A DNA stretch of 64,000 nucleotides from an uncultured Bacteroidota bacterium (GTDB lineage: Bacteria; Bacteroidota; Bacteroidia; AKYH767-A; OLB10), in NCBI GenBank assembly GCA_903847585.1, contig CAINEC010000162.1, positions 108,930 to 172,929 on the forward strand, read 5' to 3'. The notes beneath the pieces are model-generated. The model was not told the DNA's origin and did not search any database. It saw only the letters and a list, made by a program, of their open reading frames with translations. The position numbers were made by a program, and so were the translations under genes. How positions within the stretch are numbered: the first letter of the stretch is position 1; each line of letters opens with the position of its first letter. Below, one piece after another: positions 49,279-60,274 of the stretch.

Positions 49279-49638
49279 TTACTTTGCTGTGTTAACTTTT
49301 CTTTCTTTGATACGAGCACTCTTACCGATTTGATCACGTAGATAGAAGATACGTGCGCGACGTACTTTACCACGCTTGTTTACTTCGATGCTGATGATTT
49401 TAGGACTGTTTACAGGGAAGATACGCTCTACACCTACACCACCAGAAATTTTACGGATTGTAAATGTTTCTGTTGCTGCGCTTCCTTTGCGTTGAATAAC
49501 TACACCTTGGAACAACTGCTCACGCTCTTTGTTACCCTCGATAATTTTGTAGTTAACCGTAATTGTATCTCCTGCTTTGAAATCAGGCCATTGCTTTAAT
49601 TCGATGCTGTTTTGTTCAGCTATTTGAAGTAAGTTCAT
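49279..49638 (-). CDS. rplS: 50S ribosomal protein L19
   Basis: [48 protein letters not shown]. Confidence 0.96.
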   Translation of the reverse strand: MNLLQIAEQNSIELKQWPDFKAGDTITVNYKIIEGNKEREQLFQGVVIQRKGSAATETFTIRKISGGVGVERIFPVNSPKIISIEVNKRGKVRRARIFYLRDQIGKSARIKERKVNTAK

Positions 49639-49811
49639 GATGCTTGTTATTTACCCACATTTTGGGGTTGCAATATTAACAAATTATCCCTTATAAAACA
49701 CCTTTTTTTGAAAGGAATTTTATGAAAAAAAAAGCGCACTGCTGAAAAATATCCAAATAATTGAATATAAGCAACTTATAACGAATTGATTTATGGAATC
49801 CAAAATCTTTT

Positions 49812-51002
49812 TTAATTATTTTGAACAAACTCTTTCCACTTTATTCCTAAAAAATGAAGGTCGTAACGTTCTTCGACAAGCTTTCTCGCCGCAACTCCAA
49901 GCGATTTTACTAGCTCTGGTTGGTCCAATAATTCGAGAATTCGATCAGCAAATTCAGCTGGTTCGTTGGCGATTAATACCTCCCGACGGTCAGTTGCAAG
50001 GATTCCTTCTAACCCAATACTCGTAGTGACAACCGCCTTTCCAAGCGCCATGCCTTCAATAATTTTAACGCGCATTCCACTTCCACTTAGCAACGGTACC
50101 ACCATAATCTGCCCGTTCGCATAAAAACGATTGACATCTTCCACCCAGTCTTTCACCTGAATTGAATCGCTATTAAGCTTTAATAAATCAGCAGGCATTC
50201 CTTTACCTGCTAATCGTAATTGGACATTTTTATTTTTCGAATAAACTAATGGCCAAACCTTACGGACAAACCATCTCACCCCTTCCACATTGGGAAGCCA
50301 GTCCATTGCACCTAAATGAAAAATCACTGTGTTATTCGGTGGAGGCACCATCGGATAATCATTTACATCAACCCCAATTGGCAATACCATCATCGATTTA
50401 CGGCAATGCATATTCGTTAGTTCCTGCGCATCTTCCCAAGTAAGCGGGAGCAACAGATCTACTTTATTCAAAACACTTTGCTCGTATTTTTTTAATTGCT
50501 TGGTTAAAATGCGGAGGTATGTTTTCTTGATTGGATTGATTTGATTTTTTACTAATCGCTCCCAAATTTTATGCTCGATATTATGAGGACGAAATACAAT
50601 CTTTGCTTTGCTAAATTGACGAATAGTCTCAATGTAAGGAGCCATGTATAAACTTTCCAATTGCACCACATCAAAAGTTTCGCGTTGCAAAATTGCCTTC
50701 AATTTATCTGTGAATTCTTCAGAAATAAATCGTTTGATATTATATGACTCTCCGTTCAAAAGCGCTTTTAATGCATCAACAACTTTCACCTGATTATCGA
50801 GAAAAACACCTTCAATAGTTGATTTTTGCAAATAATCCGATGGTAATTGATCTAATTGAACTGGGTGTTTAATCGTATTAAACGTAAGCACCTTTACTTG
50901 TACATCATTACTCCACCAGGACTTTTGCATATTATACATCGCTATACGTCCGCCATCATTAGGAGGAAAAGGAACTTTTAAACACAATTGCAAAACCTTC
51001 AT
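49812..51002 (-). CDS. Glycosyltransferase (GT4-like)
   Basis: PFPPNDGGRIAMYNM, VVPLLSGSGMRVKIIEGMALGKAVVTTSIGLEGI. Confidence 0.9.
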   Translation of the reverse strand: MKVLQLCLKVPFPPNDGGRIAMYNMQKSWWSNDVQVKVLTFNTIKHPVQLDQLPSDYLQKSTIEGVFLDNQVKVVDALKALLNGESYNIKRFISEEFTDKLKAILQRETFDVVQLESLYMAPYIETIRQFSKAKIVFRPHNIEHKIWERLVKNQINPIKKTYLRILTKQLKKYEQSVLNKVDLLLPLTWEDAQELTNMHCRKSMMVLPIGVDVNDYPMVPPPNNTVIFHLGAMDWLPNVEGVRWFVRKVWPLVYSKNKNVQLRLAGKGMPADLLKLNSDSIQVKDWVEDVNRFYANGQIMVVPLLSGSGMRVKIIEGMALGKAVVTTSIGLEGILATDRREVLIANEPAEFADRILELLDQPELVKSLGVAARKLVEERYDLHFLGIKWKEFVQNN

Positions 51003-52424
51003 CTATTTCCTCTTGAATAATAAAACAAATTTCTTTCCCAGATTCCTATAAGCATCTCTATCGAACAAAGCTGAATCGTGCGTAGCTTTATAAATCAAGA
51101 ACATTCCTATTGGCAATAACACAAACGCTGATAACCACATTCCAGTTAATGGCGTAATTACACCTTCTTTCGACATTTTCTCACCTGTAATACTCGTTAC
51201 ATGATAAATCAAAAAGAAGATGATGGAGATTACTAACGGTAACCCCATACCGCCTTTTCTGATAATTGCTCCAAGAGGTGCTCCAATTAAAAACAAAATG
51301 AAACATGCTGCCGACAATGTCAACTTACGATGCCACTCGACTTTGTATTTATTGATATTATAATATCGGCCATCTAAATCCTCATAGGTTCCGTTCATAT
51401 ACGCCTGAATAGAACGGGCCTGATTCATTGCATTTTCATAGGCCATGGTCTGATATACCTTATTGTTTTCTGAAAACACATTGGAAGCTGGCACCGAATT
51501 CATCTTAGCAAAAACATCGATGGTATCTCGAACAAAAAAGAAGTAAGGCTTTAAATTATTATTGACATCTTTCAATCGCTTATTAAGATCTGTTTGAAAA
51601 GTATCTACGGAAGCATCCAGCTGTTTCATATTCATCATCTGATGTCCACCTTTAAACAAATCCTCATTTGTACGATTTAACTTAAAAGAAGAAAGATCAA
51701 ACCGAATCTTATACGACTCGAAAGCATTTCGCATGAGCGGGTGATGATCAAATCCGTTTTTAATTTTATTCTGCTCCTCATACACAGCACCTTTATTCAA
51801 AGTCAGAATTAGATATTTGTCTTTGTTAGCCGTTTGCATCATGCCAGACTCTGCAATGACCACCTTTTTATTGCCCTCTCCAGCGGTATGATCATAAATC
51901 ATCACATTGTAAAGCGTTTTACCATCCTTGCCTTTCTTTCCTACTTTAATGCTGTATCCATCAATTCCGTTATAGAACGCTCCCTCACGAATAGATAACG
52001 AAGGTTTCTGTTGACGAATATCGTATAACAAAGAACCCATTTTCAAGTTCGTATAGGGCAAGACGTTATTAGAAAAGAAAAATGCTCCAACACTGATGAC
52101 AAGCGCAATAAAAAACAATGGGCGCATTAATCGCTGTAGCGAAATCCCAGCTGCTTTTGCTGCTGTAATTTCGAAGTGCTCCGCCATATTCCCGAAGGTC
52201 ATAATAGACGATACGAGAATAGCTAATGGTAAAGCTAAAGGAACCAGATTTGCAGATGTATAGAATAGTAATTCTCCAACGACCCAAGGCTCTAACCCTT
52301 TCCCAATTAAATCATCAATATACTTCCACAAGAATTGCATTAACAACACAAACAGCGAAATAAAAAATGTCAGGATGAAGGGTCCTACAAAAGAAGATAA
52401 AACTAGTTTGTGTAATTTTTTCAC
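51003..52424 (-). CDS. LptF/LptG family permease
   Basis: KKLHKLVLSSFVGPFILTFFISLFVLLMQFLWKYIDDLIGKGLE. Track start 52502 would translate through a terminator; GTG at 52424 is one plausible start. Confidence 0.85.
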   Translation of the reverse strand: MKKLHKLVLSSFVGPFILTFFISLFVLLMQFLWKYIDDLIGKGLEPWVVGELLFYTSANLVPLALPLAILVSSIMTFGNMAEHFEITAAKAAGISLQRLMRPLFFIALVISVGAFFFSNNVLPYTNLKMGSLLYDIRQQKPSLSIREGAFYNGIDGYSIKVGKKGKDGKTLYNVMIYDHTAGEGNKKVVIAESGMMQTANKDKYLILTLNKGAVYEEQNKIKNGFDHHPLMRNAFESYKIRFDLSSFKLNRTNEDLFKGGHQMMNMKQLDASVDTFQTDLNKRLKDVNNNLKPYFFFVRDTIDVFAKMNSVPASNVFSENNKVYQTMAYENAMNQARSIQAYMNGTYEDLDGRYYNINKYKVEWHRKLTLSAACFILFLIGAPLGAIIRKGGMGLPLVISIIFFLIYHVTSITGEKMSKEGVITPLTGMWLSAFVLLPIGMFLIYKATHDSALFDRDAYRNLGKKFVLLFKRK

Positions 52425-52483
52425 TGTTACAATGATGGATTGCAAAGGTAATAGATGTTGCCTAACTGCTGAGTTAATACGAA

Positions 52484-52522
52484 TAAAAAAGTGAGACTGC
52501 AATTTAACTTACAATCTCACTT
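52484..52522 (-). terminator. Intrinsic terminator downstream of the 52538..53638 gene
   Basis: AAGTGAGA / TCTCACTT stem followed by TTTTTT on the minus strand. Confidence 0.7.
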
Positions 52523-52537
52523 TATAGCTAAGTAGTT

Positions 52538-53638
52538 TTATAAACTACCAACAAACATTTTCAATTGTTGAATTTGCGATTCCCATAATCTGATTTGCGT
52601 CTCACGCTCTGCTTTCAGTGCAAAATCAGTAATGATTAATGCTACATCGGCAGTGATATCATCTTCCTTAATTTCAAACTGAAAATAAGTACCGTCAGTA
52701 TCTTCGAGCCACTGAAAGCGAATTAAACGAGGCTCTTGCATAGCCACCATTTTAGCTTGTGATGAACCCTGATCCCAATAAAAAGTATAAATATCATCTT
52801 TCGTTTGTACTTCGTCAGCAAACCAACCGGCTAAACCACTTGCATCTGAAATAGTATTGAATAAAATTTTTGGAGAAGAACGAAATTCAAACTCCAACGA
52901 ATATTTCTGTTTTAATGTATTGGTTGGCTCAACTAACTTTAAAGGAGGTTCCTTATGACGGATTGGCTTTGGCGGTGGTGAGCCTGCTTGTAAACGAGGA
53001 CGAACTTTACTTAAGTCCATCGTCTCCTCAAGCTCCTTTATTACTTTCGCCGCTTTCGCTTGAAGTGGTTCTACTTTTTCTTCTGTTGCAGGTTTCCCTT
53101 TCGTTTTTGCATCAGACTTTGATGGAACTGGTTTCTGAACAACCTTTGTATTTTTTGTGACAACTTGAGGTTTAACTTCAGCCGATTTTTTGTCGATCGA
53201 TTTAACCTTTTCCGTCTTTTTTACTGCTACCGATTTAACTGTAGGTTGAGCAACGGATTTCTTGACAACATTTTTTTCTAAGGCCCTTTTAGCAACTGGT
53301 TTTGCAACTTTTACTGGAGTCGCTTTTTTAGCTATTGTTTTAGTTGGTTTAGCACCAGTACTCTTTTTTGGCGCAGGCTTAGTTGTATTTTTGACTACTT
53401 TCTTTACCGTTTTAGCAACAACTTTCTTTGTTGCCACTTTCTTTTTTGAAGCGGACTTAGCAGACTTCTTTACTATTACTTTCTTTTTAGCAACGGGCTT
53501 TGCAACTTTCTTAACAACCTTCTTAGCAGGTGCTTTTTTTGAAACCACTTTTTTGGTTGCAGGCTTTTTCTTTGCCGGTGCTTTATTTACTTTTGACTTC
53601 GTTGCTTTTTTATTGGCAACTTTTGAATTCTTCGCCAT
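52538..53638 (-). CDS. Lys/Ala-rich (histone H1-like) N-terminus fused to a START-like domain
   Basis: About 200 aa of KKVVKKVAKPVAKKK-type sequence, then KYSLEFEFRSSPKILFNTISDASGLAGWFADEVQTKDDIYTFYWDQG. Confidence 0.85.
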   Translation of the reverse strand: MAKNSKVANKKATKSKVNKAPAKKKPATKKVVSKKAPAKKVVKKVAKPVAKKKVIVKKSAKSASKKKVATKKVVAKTVKKVVKNTTKPAPKKSTGAKPTKTIAKKATPVKVAKPVAKRALEKNVVKKSVAQPTVKSVAVKKTEKVKSIDKKSAEVKPQVVTKNTKVVQKPVPSKSDAKTKGKPATEEKVEPLQAKAAKVIKELEETMDLSKVRPRLQAGSPPPKPIRHKEPPLKLVEPTNTLKQKYSLEFEFRSSPKILFNTISDASGLAGWFADEVQTKDDIYTFYWDQGSSQAKMVAMQEPRLIRFQWLEDTDGTYFQFEIKEDDITADVALIITDFALKAERETQIRLWESQIQQLKMFVGSL

Positions 53639-53740
53639 AGTGCGAATAGTTTAAAGATTTATATAATATTCTATAATGCTGAGCTGAAATATAGCTAAAT
53701 TTCAATAAGTTCCAAGAAAATATACTAACAATCAATTAAC

Positions 53741-54316
53741 ATGTTCAAGAATTTCAATTTAAGAGGGAAAACGGATAAATCCTACCCACCTTTTTTGTGG
53801 ATAATTTGTTCTTTGGGCGGTGTTTACGGGGCTTTTAATTCCCGAATTGGGTCAATTTATCATGTAACAACCGATGCTATCCTCTTTGCTTCAGCATGGC
53901 TGATTATCATCGGATTATTTGTTGTTTTTATGTCCTTTAATGATGAAAAAGCTAACCAAGACCAGGAGAAAGTGGGGATTTATTCGGCCATCAATCACCC
54001 TCGATTATTTGGAGAGTTTCTACTTATCACTGGTTTAACTTTTCAATCCATTAATTTGATTCTATCATTCATCATTATGGCTGGATTGACCTTTTATCAC
54101 AAATGGCTTATTCATCGGAAATGGAAAACGCTATTTAGCAATGCATCTTATTTCCGTTTTAATTTGTTTAATATGTCGGATAATAAAAGAGGATATTATT
54201 TTTCTGATTCATTTAAAGCCTGCATCCCCTATCTATTTTATTCAATAGTTTACCTTCTACTAATTATCGAGTTAAGAAACAGAAGTATTGGAAGATCTTT
54301 ATTAGATGTGTTATAA
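53741..54316 (+). CDS. Membrane protein, isoprenylcysteine methyltransferase-like
   Basis: TM helices with GIYSAINHPRLFGEFLLITGL. Confidence 0.55.
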   Translation: MFKNFNLRGKTDKSYPPFLWIICSLGGVYGAFNSRIGSIYHVTTDAILFASAWLIIIGLFVVFMSFNDEKANQDQEKVGIYSAINHPRLFGEFLLITGLTFQSINLILSFIIMAGLTFYHKWLIHRKWKTLFSNASYFRFNLFNMSDNKRGYYFSDSFKACIPYLFYSIVYLLLIIELRNRSIGRSLLDVL

Positions 54317-54385
54317 ACTTTCCTTATCAAACGAAATAAATTTACACGTTCAATAGTTATATCTTCGTGTAACAATTAAAACAAA

Positions 54386-55072
54386 GTGATTAACCCGAAT
54401 AACAAATTGCACTATTTAAAATTCCTTACCAGCAAGGTGGTGGTTATTATTTTTACCAACCTCGTGATTATTGCTGGAGGTTTATTGTATTATAGCAATT
54501 ATCAGATTAATCATTTTTCAAAAGGCAAAATCTATTCAGACTTGAATGCTATCCCCAAAAACAAAGTAGGACTTGTTTTAGGCACAAGTCGTCACATGAA
54601 AAATGGACAACCCAATCCATTTTTCTATAATCGTATTAAAGCAGCGGCCTCTTTATTCTTTGCAGGAAAAATTAAATATGTGTTAGTGAGTGGTGACAAT
54701 AGATTTTACACCTATAACGAACCTCGTGAAATGAAACGCGAGTTAATGAAAATGGGAATTCCTGACTCTTCCATCATCATGGACTTTGCTGGATTTAGAA
54801 CATTGGACTCTGTAGTTAGATGTAAAAAAGTATTTGGACAAAATGATGTTACCATTATTTCTCAAGAGTTCCATAATGAGCGAGCATTATTCATTGCGCA
54901 TTTTTATGAAATGAATGCTGTTGCTTACAATGCAAAAGACCCTGACCCGGAATTTTCTTTGGCGGTTAATATAAGAGAGTATTTTGCACGCACAAAAGTT
55001 TTTCTCGATTTATACATCTTGCATAAATCACCTTATTTCTTGGGCAAGTCTGTTCAGATTGGAAATAATTAA
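54386..55072 (+). CDS. SanA/YdcF-like DUF218 membrane protein
   Basis: KVGLVLGTSRHMKNGQPNPFFYNRIKAAASLFFAGKIKYVLVSGDNRFYTYNEPREMKRELM. Confidence 0.9.
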   Translation: MINPNNKLHYLKFLTSKVVVIIFTNLVIIAGGLLYYSNYQINHFSKGKIYSDLNAIPKNKVGLVLGTSRHMKNGQPNPFFYNRIKAAASLFFAGKIKYVLVSGDNRFYTYNEPREMKRELMKMGIPDSSIIMDFAGFRTLDSVVRCKKVFGQNDVTIISQEFHNERALFIAHFYEMNAVAYNAKDPDPEFSLAVNIREYFARTKVFLDLYILHKSPYFLGKSVQIGNN

Positions 55073-57162
55073 TAACCTCCTGAACGTTTTCTAATAAACC
55101 ATTCAGTTGAAACAAGTAAAATCAACGTGAAAAATACCCAAGGAAAGTCAATCATATCTTCCATCTTTTTTCGAGTATACGACATTGGTTTTAAGTCCTC
55201 CTGCTTTTTCAAATCATCAATTAGGTTTTGATAATTTGCTGCTGAATACATTTTACCACCACTGCGCGTTGCAATTGAATTTAAAATTTGATGGTTAGCA
55301 ATTGTATTTACGGTTTCTAACTGCAAGGCATTAACGCTAAACTCACCTGAACGATTAAAAAGCTTATCACCTAATTTAACTTCTGCTTTATACGTGTACT
55401 TACCCACGGGAAACTGACCAACATTCAAAGTATATGCTTTCTCTGTTCTAGAGAATACATAAGGGAATTGCTTTTTATTCTGATCGGTAATCGTAATTTT
55501 AGCTTCTGGAACATTCGTCAACTGACCACTTTCATTGTATAACTCCGCATCGATAACAACAGCTTCGTTTTCCTTGAATGCATTCTTGACATTTACTTTA
55601 AATGGCGACTTATCATCTTTCACACTTAGATACTGAACCGTTTTAAGAATTAACTCATTGCTTAAATCGTGATTACCGTTTGAATTGTAATCGGCCAAGC
55701 GCCAGCGCCATAATCCTTCGCCACCTAACACAACGGACTTATAATTCCCTTGCTCGCTAAATACCATCAATGGCTGTGTCGTAGTAATGCTTCCTATTTT
55801 CTGATTTAGTAAAGCTGATGAACCTCCTTTCATTGTATATACTCCAAAAGGTGATGATAATGGAGGCCATTCCTTTATTTTATCCGTTAACAATTCAGAA
55901 AAAGTAAATAGTGAAAATGCGTTGGAAACACTCGGATACACATCTTGCATACTACCACGATTGTTGGCTACTTGTAATCCAACAGATAGATTATTTAAGG
56001 TATTGATATCCGTATTAGAACTCAATATAAACCATAGTGGAACGCCCGCGTTTTTCAAATTATCGATAAGACTGGAAGCAGCGTTGTTCTTTGAAGGTAA
56101 TCCATGTAAAACACAAAGGTTATAATCACTTACACGTCCAGTAAATTCAGCAACAGGCGAAGAAATTACCTCGTAATTAATGCTTGATTCGATAGCGTTC
56201 TTTAACGCCGCAATATCAGGATTAGGTGCTGAAGAAAGGATTAATACTTTTTGTTTGTTTTCAATTACATTAATAAAAACATCCGTTGTATTATTCAAAT
56301 AAGTGACTTCACCATCTAATTTATTAATTGAAATTCGGTAACGAAGAATCCCTTTTTTCTTAGCATCTAAAAACAAAGGAACATTCAATCTGAAATCGTT
56401 TGAAGTGGTTGAAACCGTTTTCGTAAATACCACTTGCGTAGTATCTTCGGTAACCGTCAGCGAAAGATTATTTCCAGCACATTGCTTTGCATCTAACAAA
56501 ATCTCTATTGGAAAACTGTTTCCTAATAAAGCTACTTTATTAATGTTCACTCTTGCAATAGCTGCATCTTTTCGAATAGTAGTATCACCAAAAGCAAGTG
56601 TATAAATAGGTACCTTTATTCGATCAGGACCATAAACAGGATTGCTTCCTTCGTTATAAATCCCATCACTGGCAATGACAATTGCTCCAACATTTCTATT
56701 CGCAAATTTAATGTCGATAGCATCGTACAACGAAGTAAAATCAGTAGCCTTATCTGTAAACGATTCGTTCGTGTTTTCTCTCACATGATCACCGAATGAA
56801 AGTAATTTCAAGTCATATTCAGCAGGTAAATCAGCATTTGATTTGTCTAGGAATTTTTTAATCGTTTCAATGACCGCAGCTGAATCTTTCGTATTTGCCA
56901 TCGACTTGCTTCTGTCGACTGCAACAATTACAATCGGACGTTCTACTTCTCGAGTAATCACTTTAAGCATTGGTCCGAGTAAAAGGAAGGATAAAAAACT
57001 AATCAGTAAAAAGCGAGCTCCTGTTACTGTATAAAACAATGCTTTGGGTAAATCCTTTGCGTAGGTACTATTTCTATAAAGCAGATAAGTAAAGAATCCT
57101 CCTAAGGCAAGGCAGACAAAAACAAATGCAATTGAGTATTCGGTTATGATTGATATTCCCAC
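55069..57162 (-). CDS. von Willebrand factor A-like membrane protein
   Basis: IVAVDRSKSMANTKDS, VIASDGIYNEGSNP; TM segments at both ends. Confidence 0.8.
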   Translation of the reverse strand: MGISIITEYSIAFVFVCLALGGFFTYLLYRNSTYAKDLPKALFYTVTGARFLLISFLSFLLLGPMLKVITREVERPIVIVAVDRSKSMANTKDSAAVIETIKKFLDKSNADLPAEYDLKLLSFGDHVRENTNESFTDKATDFTSLYDAIDIKFANRNVGAIVIASDGIYNEGSNPVYGPDRIKVPIYTLAFGDTTIRKDAAIARVNINKVALLGNSFPIEILLDAKQCAGNNLSLTVTEDTTQVVFTKTVSTTSNDFRLNVPLFLDAKKKGILRYRISINKLDGEVTYLNNTTDVFINVIENKQKVLILSSAPNPDIAALKNAIESSINYEVISSPVAEFTGRVSDYNLCVLHGLPSKNNAASSLIDNLKNAGVPLWFILSSNTDINTLNNLSVGLQVANNRGSMQDVYPSVSNAFSLFTFSELLTDKIKEWPPLSSPFGVYTMKGGSSALLNQKIGSITTTQPLMVFSEQGNYKSVVLGGEGLWRWRLADYNSNGNHDLSNELILKTVQYLSVKDDKSPFKVNVKNAFKENEAVVIDAELYNESGQLTNVPEAKITITDQNKKQFPYVFSRTEKAYTLNVGQFPVGKYTYKAEVKLGDKLFNRSGEFSVNALQLETVNTIANHQILNSIATRSGGKMYSAANYQNLIDDLKKQEDLKPMSYTRKKMEDMIDFPWVFFTLILLVSTEWFIRKRSGGY

Positions 57163-57172
57163 TTCTTTCAGA

Positions 57173-57832
57173 TTAAATAATTCCGTCTTTGATTGTTAAT
57201 TTTCGATCAGCCATATCTGCCAATTCATTGTTATGCGTAACAATAACGAAGGTTTGATTCATTTCGTTTCTCAATTCAAAAAACAACTGATGCAACTGTT
57301 TCGCATTAGCAGAATCCAGATTTCCCGAAGGCTCATCAGCAAGAATAATTGCAGGATTATTAATTAATGCTCTTGCAATAGCCACACGTTGTTGTTCCCC
57401 TCCTGAAAGTTCGGATGGCTTATGATTTATTCGATCATGAAGTCCCATTCGCTTCAATAAGTCTTTTGCTCTTTGCTCAGCAGCAGACTCCTTCTCCCCT
57501 GCAATCCAAGCCGGCATCAATACATTTTCAATGGCTGTAAACTCAGGCAATAACTGATGAAATTGAAATACAAATCCGATATGCTTATTTCTGAAATCCG
57601 ATAACGATTTACCTCTTAAAACCGAAAGGTCTTTGTTATCAATAATCACTTGACCTTTATCTGCCTGATCGAGTGTGCCAATGATATGCATTAGGGTACT
57701 CTTCCCTGCTCCACTTGCACCAACAATGGAAACCACTTCGCCTTTATTAACCGACATGTTAACGCCTTTCAATACAGGCAAATCCCCATACGATTTAAAA
57801 ATGTTTTTTACTTCAATTATTGGCTGACTCAT
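57173..57832 (-). CDS. ABC transporter ATP-binding protein (LolD-like)
   Basis: [56 protein letters not shown]. Confidence 0.93.
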   Translation of the reverse strand: MSQPIIEVKNIFKSYGDLPVLKGVNMSVNKGEVVSIVGASGAGKSTLMHIIGTLDQADKGQVIIDNKDLSVLRGKSLSDFRNKHIGFVFQFHQLLPEFTAIENVLMPAWIAGEKESAAEQRAKDLLKRMGLHDRINHKPSELSGGEQQRVAIARALINNPAIILADEPSGNLDSANAKQLHQLFFELRNEMNQTFVIVTHNNELADMADRKLTIKDGII

Positions 57833-57917
57833 TCGAAAATTTCAATGGCTAAATATAAGGGAATGAATAATACGATTGTGAAAAACCGAAAGCGATTTTT
57901 CAACGAATTTGCTCTTA

Positions 57918-59342
57918 CTAACTCTGAAAAAAGGAATCGGAAAAATTCAATAGATACACCTTTTTTGAAGCTCTTGTAATGGCAGTGTAAAGCCAGCGGA
58001 GATACTCGATATTGAGCATATCCTCTGTAAAATATCCCTGATCAACAAATACCACCGGCCATTGTCCGCCTTGCGACTTATGACACGTCACAGCATACGC
58101 GAATTTAATTTGAAGCGCATTGTAATAAGGGTCCTTTCGAATCAGCGCACTTCGTCTACGCTTATCTGGTTCTTCGGCAGCATAGTAATCCTGTAAGGCA
58201 TTGTAAAGTTTATTCTGCTGATCCTTTGTTAATGCAGGTGCTTCGCTACTCAACGTATCCAATAACAGATATGCTTCTATTGCGGGTTCATCGGGATAAT
58301 CGTTGAGCTTAATTGTAGCTAAAGCAAAACGACAATTAAAAGCATCTTCGAAACGATGAATTTTTTGAACCTCAATAATATCACCATTCGCAATGAAATT
58401 AGCAGGATGCTCTTCATCAATCCAATGGTAATTATTTTTTACCACCATCAACTGATCGCCGGCATCAATTTCATTCTCCATCCACATCTGATTAAATCGA
58501 ATCAAACGGTTGTACTGAATAGCCGATTTATTGCTTCGCGTGATTAAAAGCACATTCTCGTTCCCTTCTTCCTTATAAACCGAATGCATTAAATCAACCA
58601 GATCATTGCCCGTTACTCGAACAATATCTTTGTAGCCATTCAAGTCGAACTCAATATGCTCATCTTCCTCTCGAATGTGTTCACGGATATGGGTAGCGTT
58701 ATACAAGATTCCGCTATCGTTTTTCTGACGAACTACTTCGGTCAATTCCGTTTGATAAACCTCGCGCCGAAAGCGATATTTTAAGTGATCAGCATCCAAA
58801 GCAGGACTCGTATCGAAATGCACTGGCGGTAACTGAGCAGTATCTCCCACCAACATCAAACGGCACCCAGGTCCGCTATAAACGTAACTAATTAAATCCG
58901 TAAGCAAATTAACACCAGGAAAAACAGCGCCTTCATCATCAATGGCCGCATCAGGAATCATCGAGGCTTCGTCGACAATAAACAATGTTTTATGAAATTT
59001 ATTCTCTGCAGGACGAAGCCACATCCTTCCATCGGAAGTCGTAGCCGGAATATACAAATGCTTGTGAATCGTATAAGCTGCTTTACCTGTATAGTTCGAT
59101 AAAACCTTTGCCGCTCTTCCCGTAGGAGCCAATAAAACAATATTGTTAAATACGCGCGTCACAGCCGACATCATCGTTGTTTTACCTGTACCTGCATAAC
59201 CTTTCAGAATAAAAATCCCACCCGACTCATCCGCAGCAAAGCGACTAAATGTTTCTATGAATTTCGATTGCCCTTCTGTAGGTACCAGCTCCATAGAAGC
59301 ATGAAGCAGATTACGGATTTTAGAAACAAGAGCTGAATTCAT
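57918..59342 (-). CDS. RecD-like ATP-dependent DNA helicase
   Basis: FILKGYAGTGKTTMMSAVTRVFNNIVLLAPTGRAAKVLS, IVDEASMIPD, AYAVTCHKSQGGQWPVVFVD, WLYTAITRASKKVYLL. Confidence 0.93.
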   Translation of the reverse strand: MNSALVSKIRNLLHASMELVPTEGQSKFIETFSRFAADESGGIFILKGYAGTGKTTMMSAVTRVFNNIVLLAPTGRAAKVLSNYTGKAAYTIHKHLYIPATTSDGRMWLRPAENKFHKTLFIVDEASMIPDAAIDDEGAVFPGVNLLTDLISYVYSGPGCRLMLVGDTAQLPPVHFDTSPALDADHLKYRFRREVYQTELTEVVRQKNDSGILYNATHIREHIREEDEHIEFDLNGYKDIVRVTGNDLVDLMHSVYKEEGNENVLLITRSNKSAIQYNRLIRFNQMWMENEIDAGDQLMVVKNNYHWIDEEHPANFIANGDIIEVQKIHRFEDAFNCRFALATIKLNDYPDEPAIEAYLLLDTLSSEAPALTKDQQNKLYNALQDYYAAEEPDKRRRSALIRKDPYYNALQIKFAYAVTCHKSQGGQWPVVFVDQGYFTEDMLNIEYLRWLYTAITRASKKVYLLNFSDSFFQS

Positions 59343-59401
59343 GGATAAAAATTACTGGAATGACAAAAGTAATCATAAGTAATTGTTATTTTTGGACAAT
59401 C

Positions 59402-60274
59402 ATGGAAATGACAGGAATTCAGGTTAATTTAAAACGACAAATCATTGATGAATCATTCGAACACGGAATGGTTGATAATGGGGTGTTGTTTGCTAACATT
59501 GATGACCATCAGTTTAGTTATTTCATCCTGGATAAATTGCGCAATAAAGCCGTAGTTCTAAAAGACTATCACATCTTAATGGGCTCGGGTAAATCAGCGG
59601 AGTTTTTTCAAACTGTTTTTGCTTCGGATGATATTCTTCGAAATTATAATCCATCGAAAAAAGTACTTTCAATTCAGACCAATGCCTGTGCATTAACTCC
59701 TGATCCATTATTCAGCAGAGAAAATATGCGCGATGGCTTGTCATTGGTGAGCAGATTGAAACATTCTGATATTGTTTACTCCGACTTCCTTCCAATTGCA
59801 AATACACATTTAACGTACAGCATTCCGTTGGAATTTAATTCAGCGATATCCACTTATTTCAGTGGTGCCTCTTTAGTTAATTCATTATCGAGTTTTATTG
59901 AAATGCATCTGATGAACAATAAGCATCGTCAGTATCCTGCGGTAATGGTCAACGTTAGAAAGCACTCTATGGATGTTGTTGTTTGCAAAGGAAATGAGTT
60001 ATTATTCTGTAATTCATTTGAACATCAAACAGGTGAAGACTTTATTTACTACTTGCTATATGTGATGGAGCAATTGCAATTAAATCCTGATGTACATCAA
60101 GTAATTGTTTTCGGAGAGATTGAACGAAATTCATCTGCCTGGTTAATTGCTCAAAAGTACATTCGCTATTTAATGCTTGGTGATAAGCCCGAGAACCTTG
60201 AATATTCTTATGGCTTTGACCAATTGATGCCTTCTCAATATCACTTATTATTTTCTCAGATACTGTGCGTATAA
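59402..60274 (+). CDS. DUF3822-like protein
   Basis: ORF upstream of and overlapping rsmD; family name assigned from context and overall pattern, so tentative. Confidence 0.6.
   Translation: MEMTGIQVNLKRQIIDESFEHGMVDNGVLFANIDDHQFSYFILDKLRNKAVVLKDYHILMGSGKSAEFFQTVFASDDILRNYNPSKKVLSIQTNACALTPDPLFSRENMRDGLSLVSRLKHSDIVYSDFLPIANTHLTYSIPLEFNSAISTYFSGASLVNSLSSFIEMHLMNNKHRQYPAVMVNVRKHSMDVVVCKGNELLFCNSFEHQTGEDFIYYLLYVMEQLQLNPDVHQVIVFGEIERNSSAWLIAQKYIRYLMLGDKPENLEYSYGFDQLMPSQYHLLFSQILCV

Noticed and set aside
53262-53654. 130-aa + strand ORF rich in Phe/Thr/Ala
   Set aside because: Antisense shadow of the Lys/Ala-rich repeats of the 52538..53638 gene.
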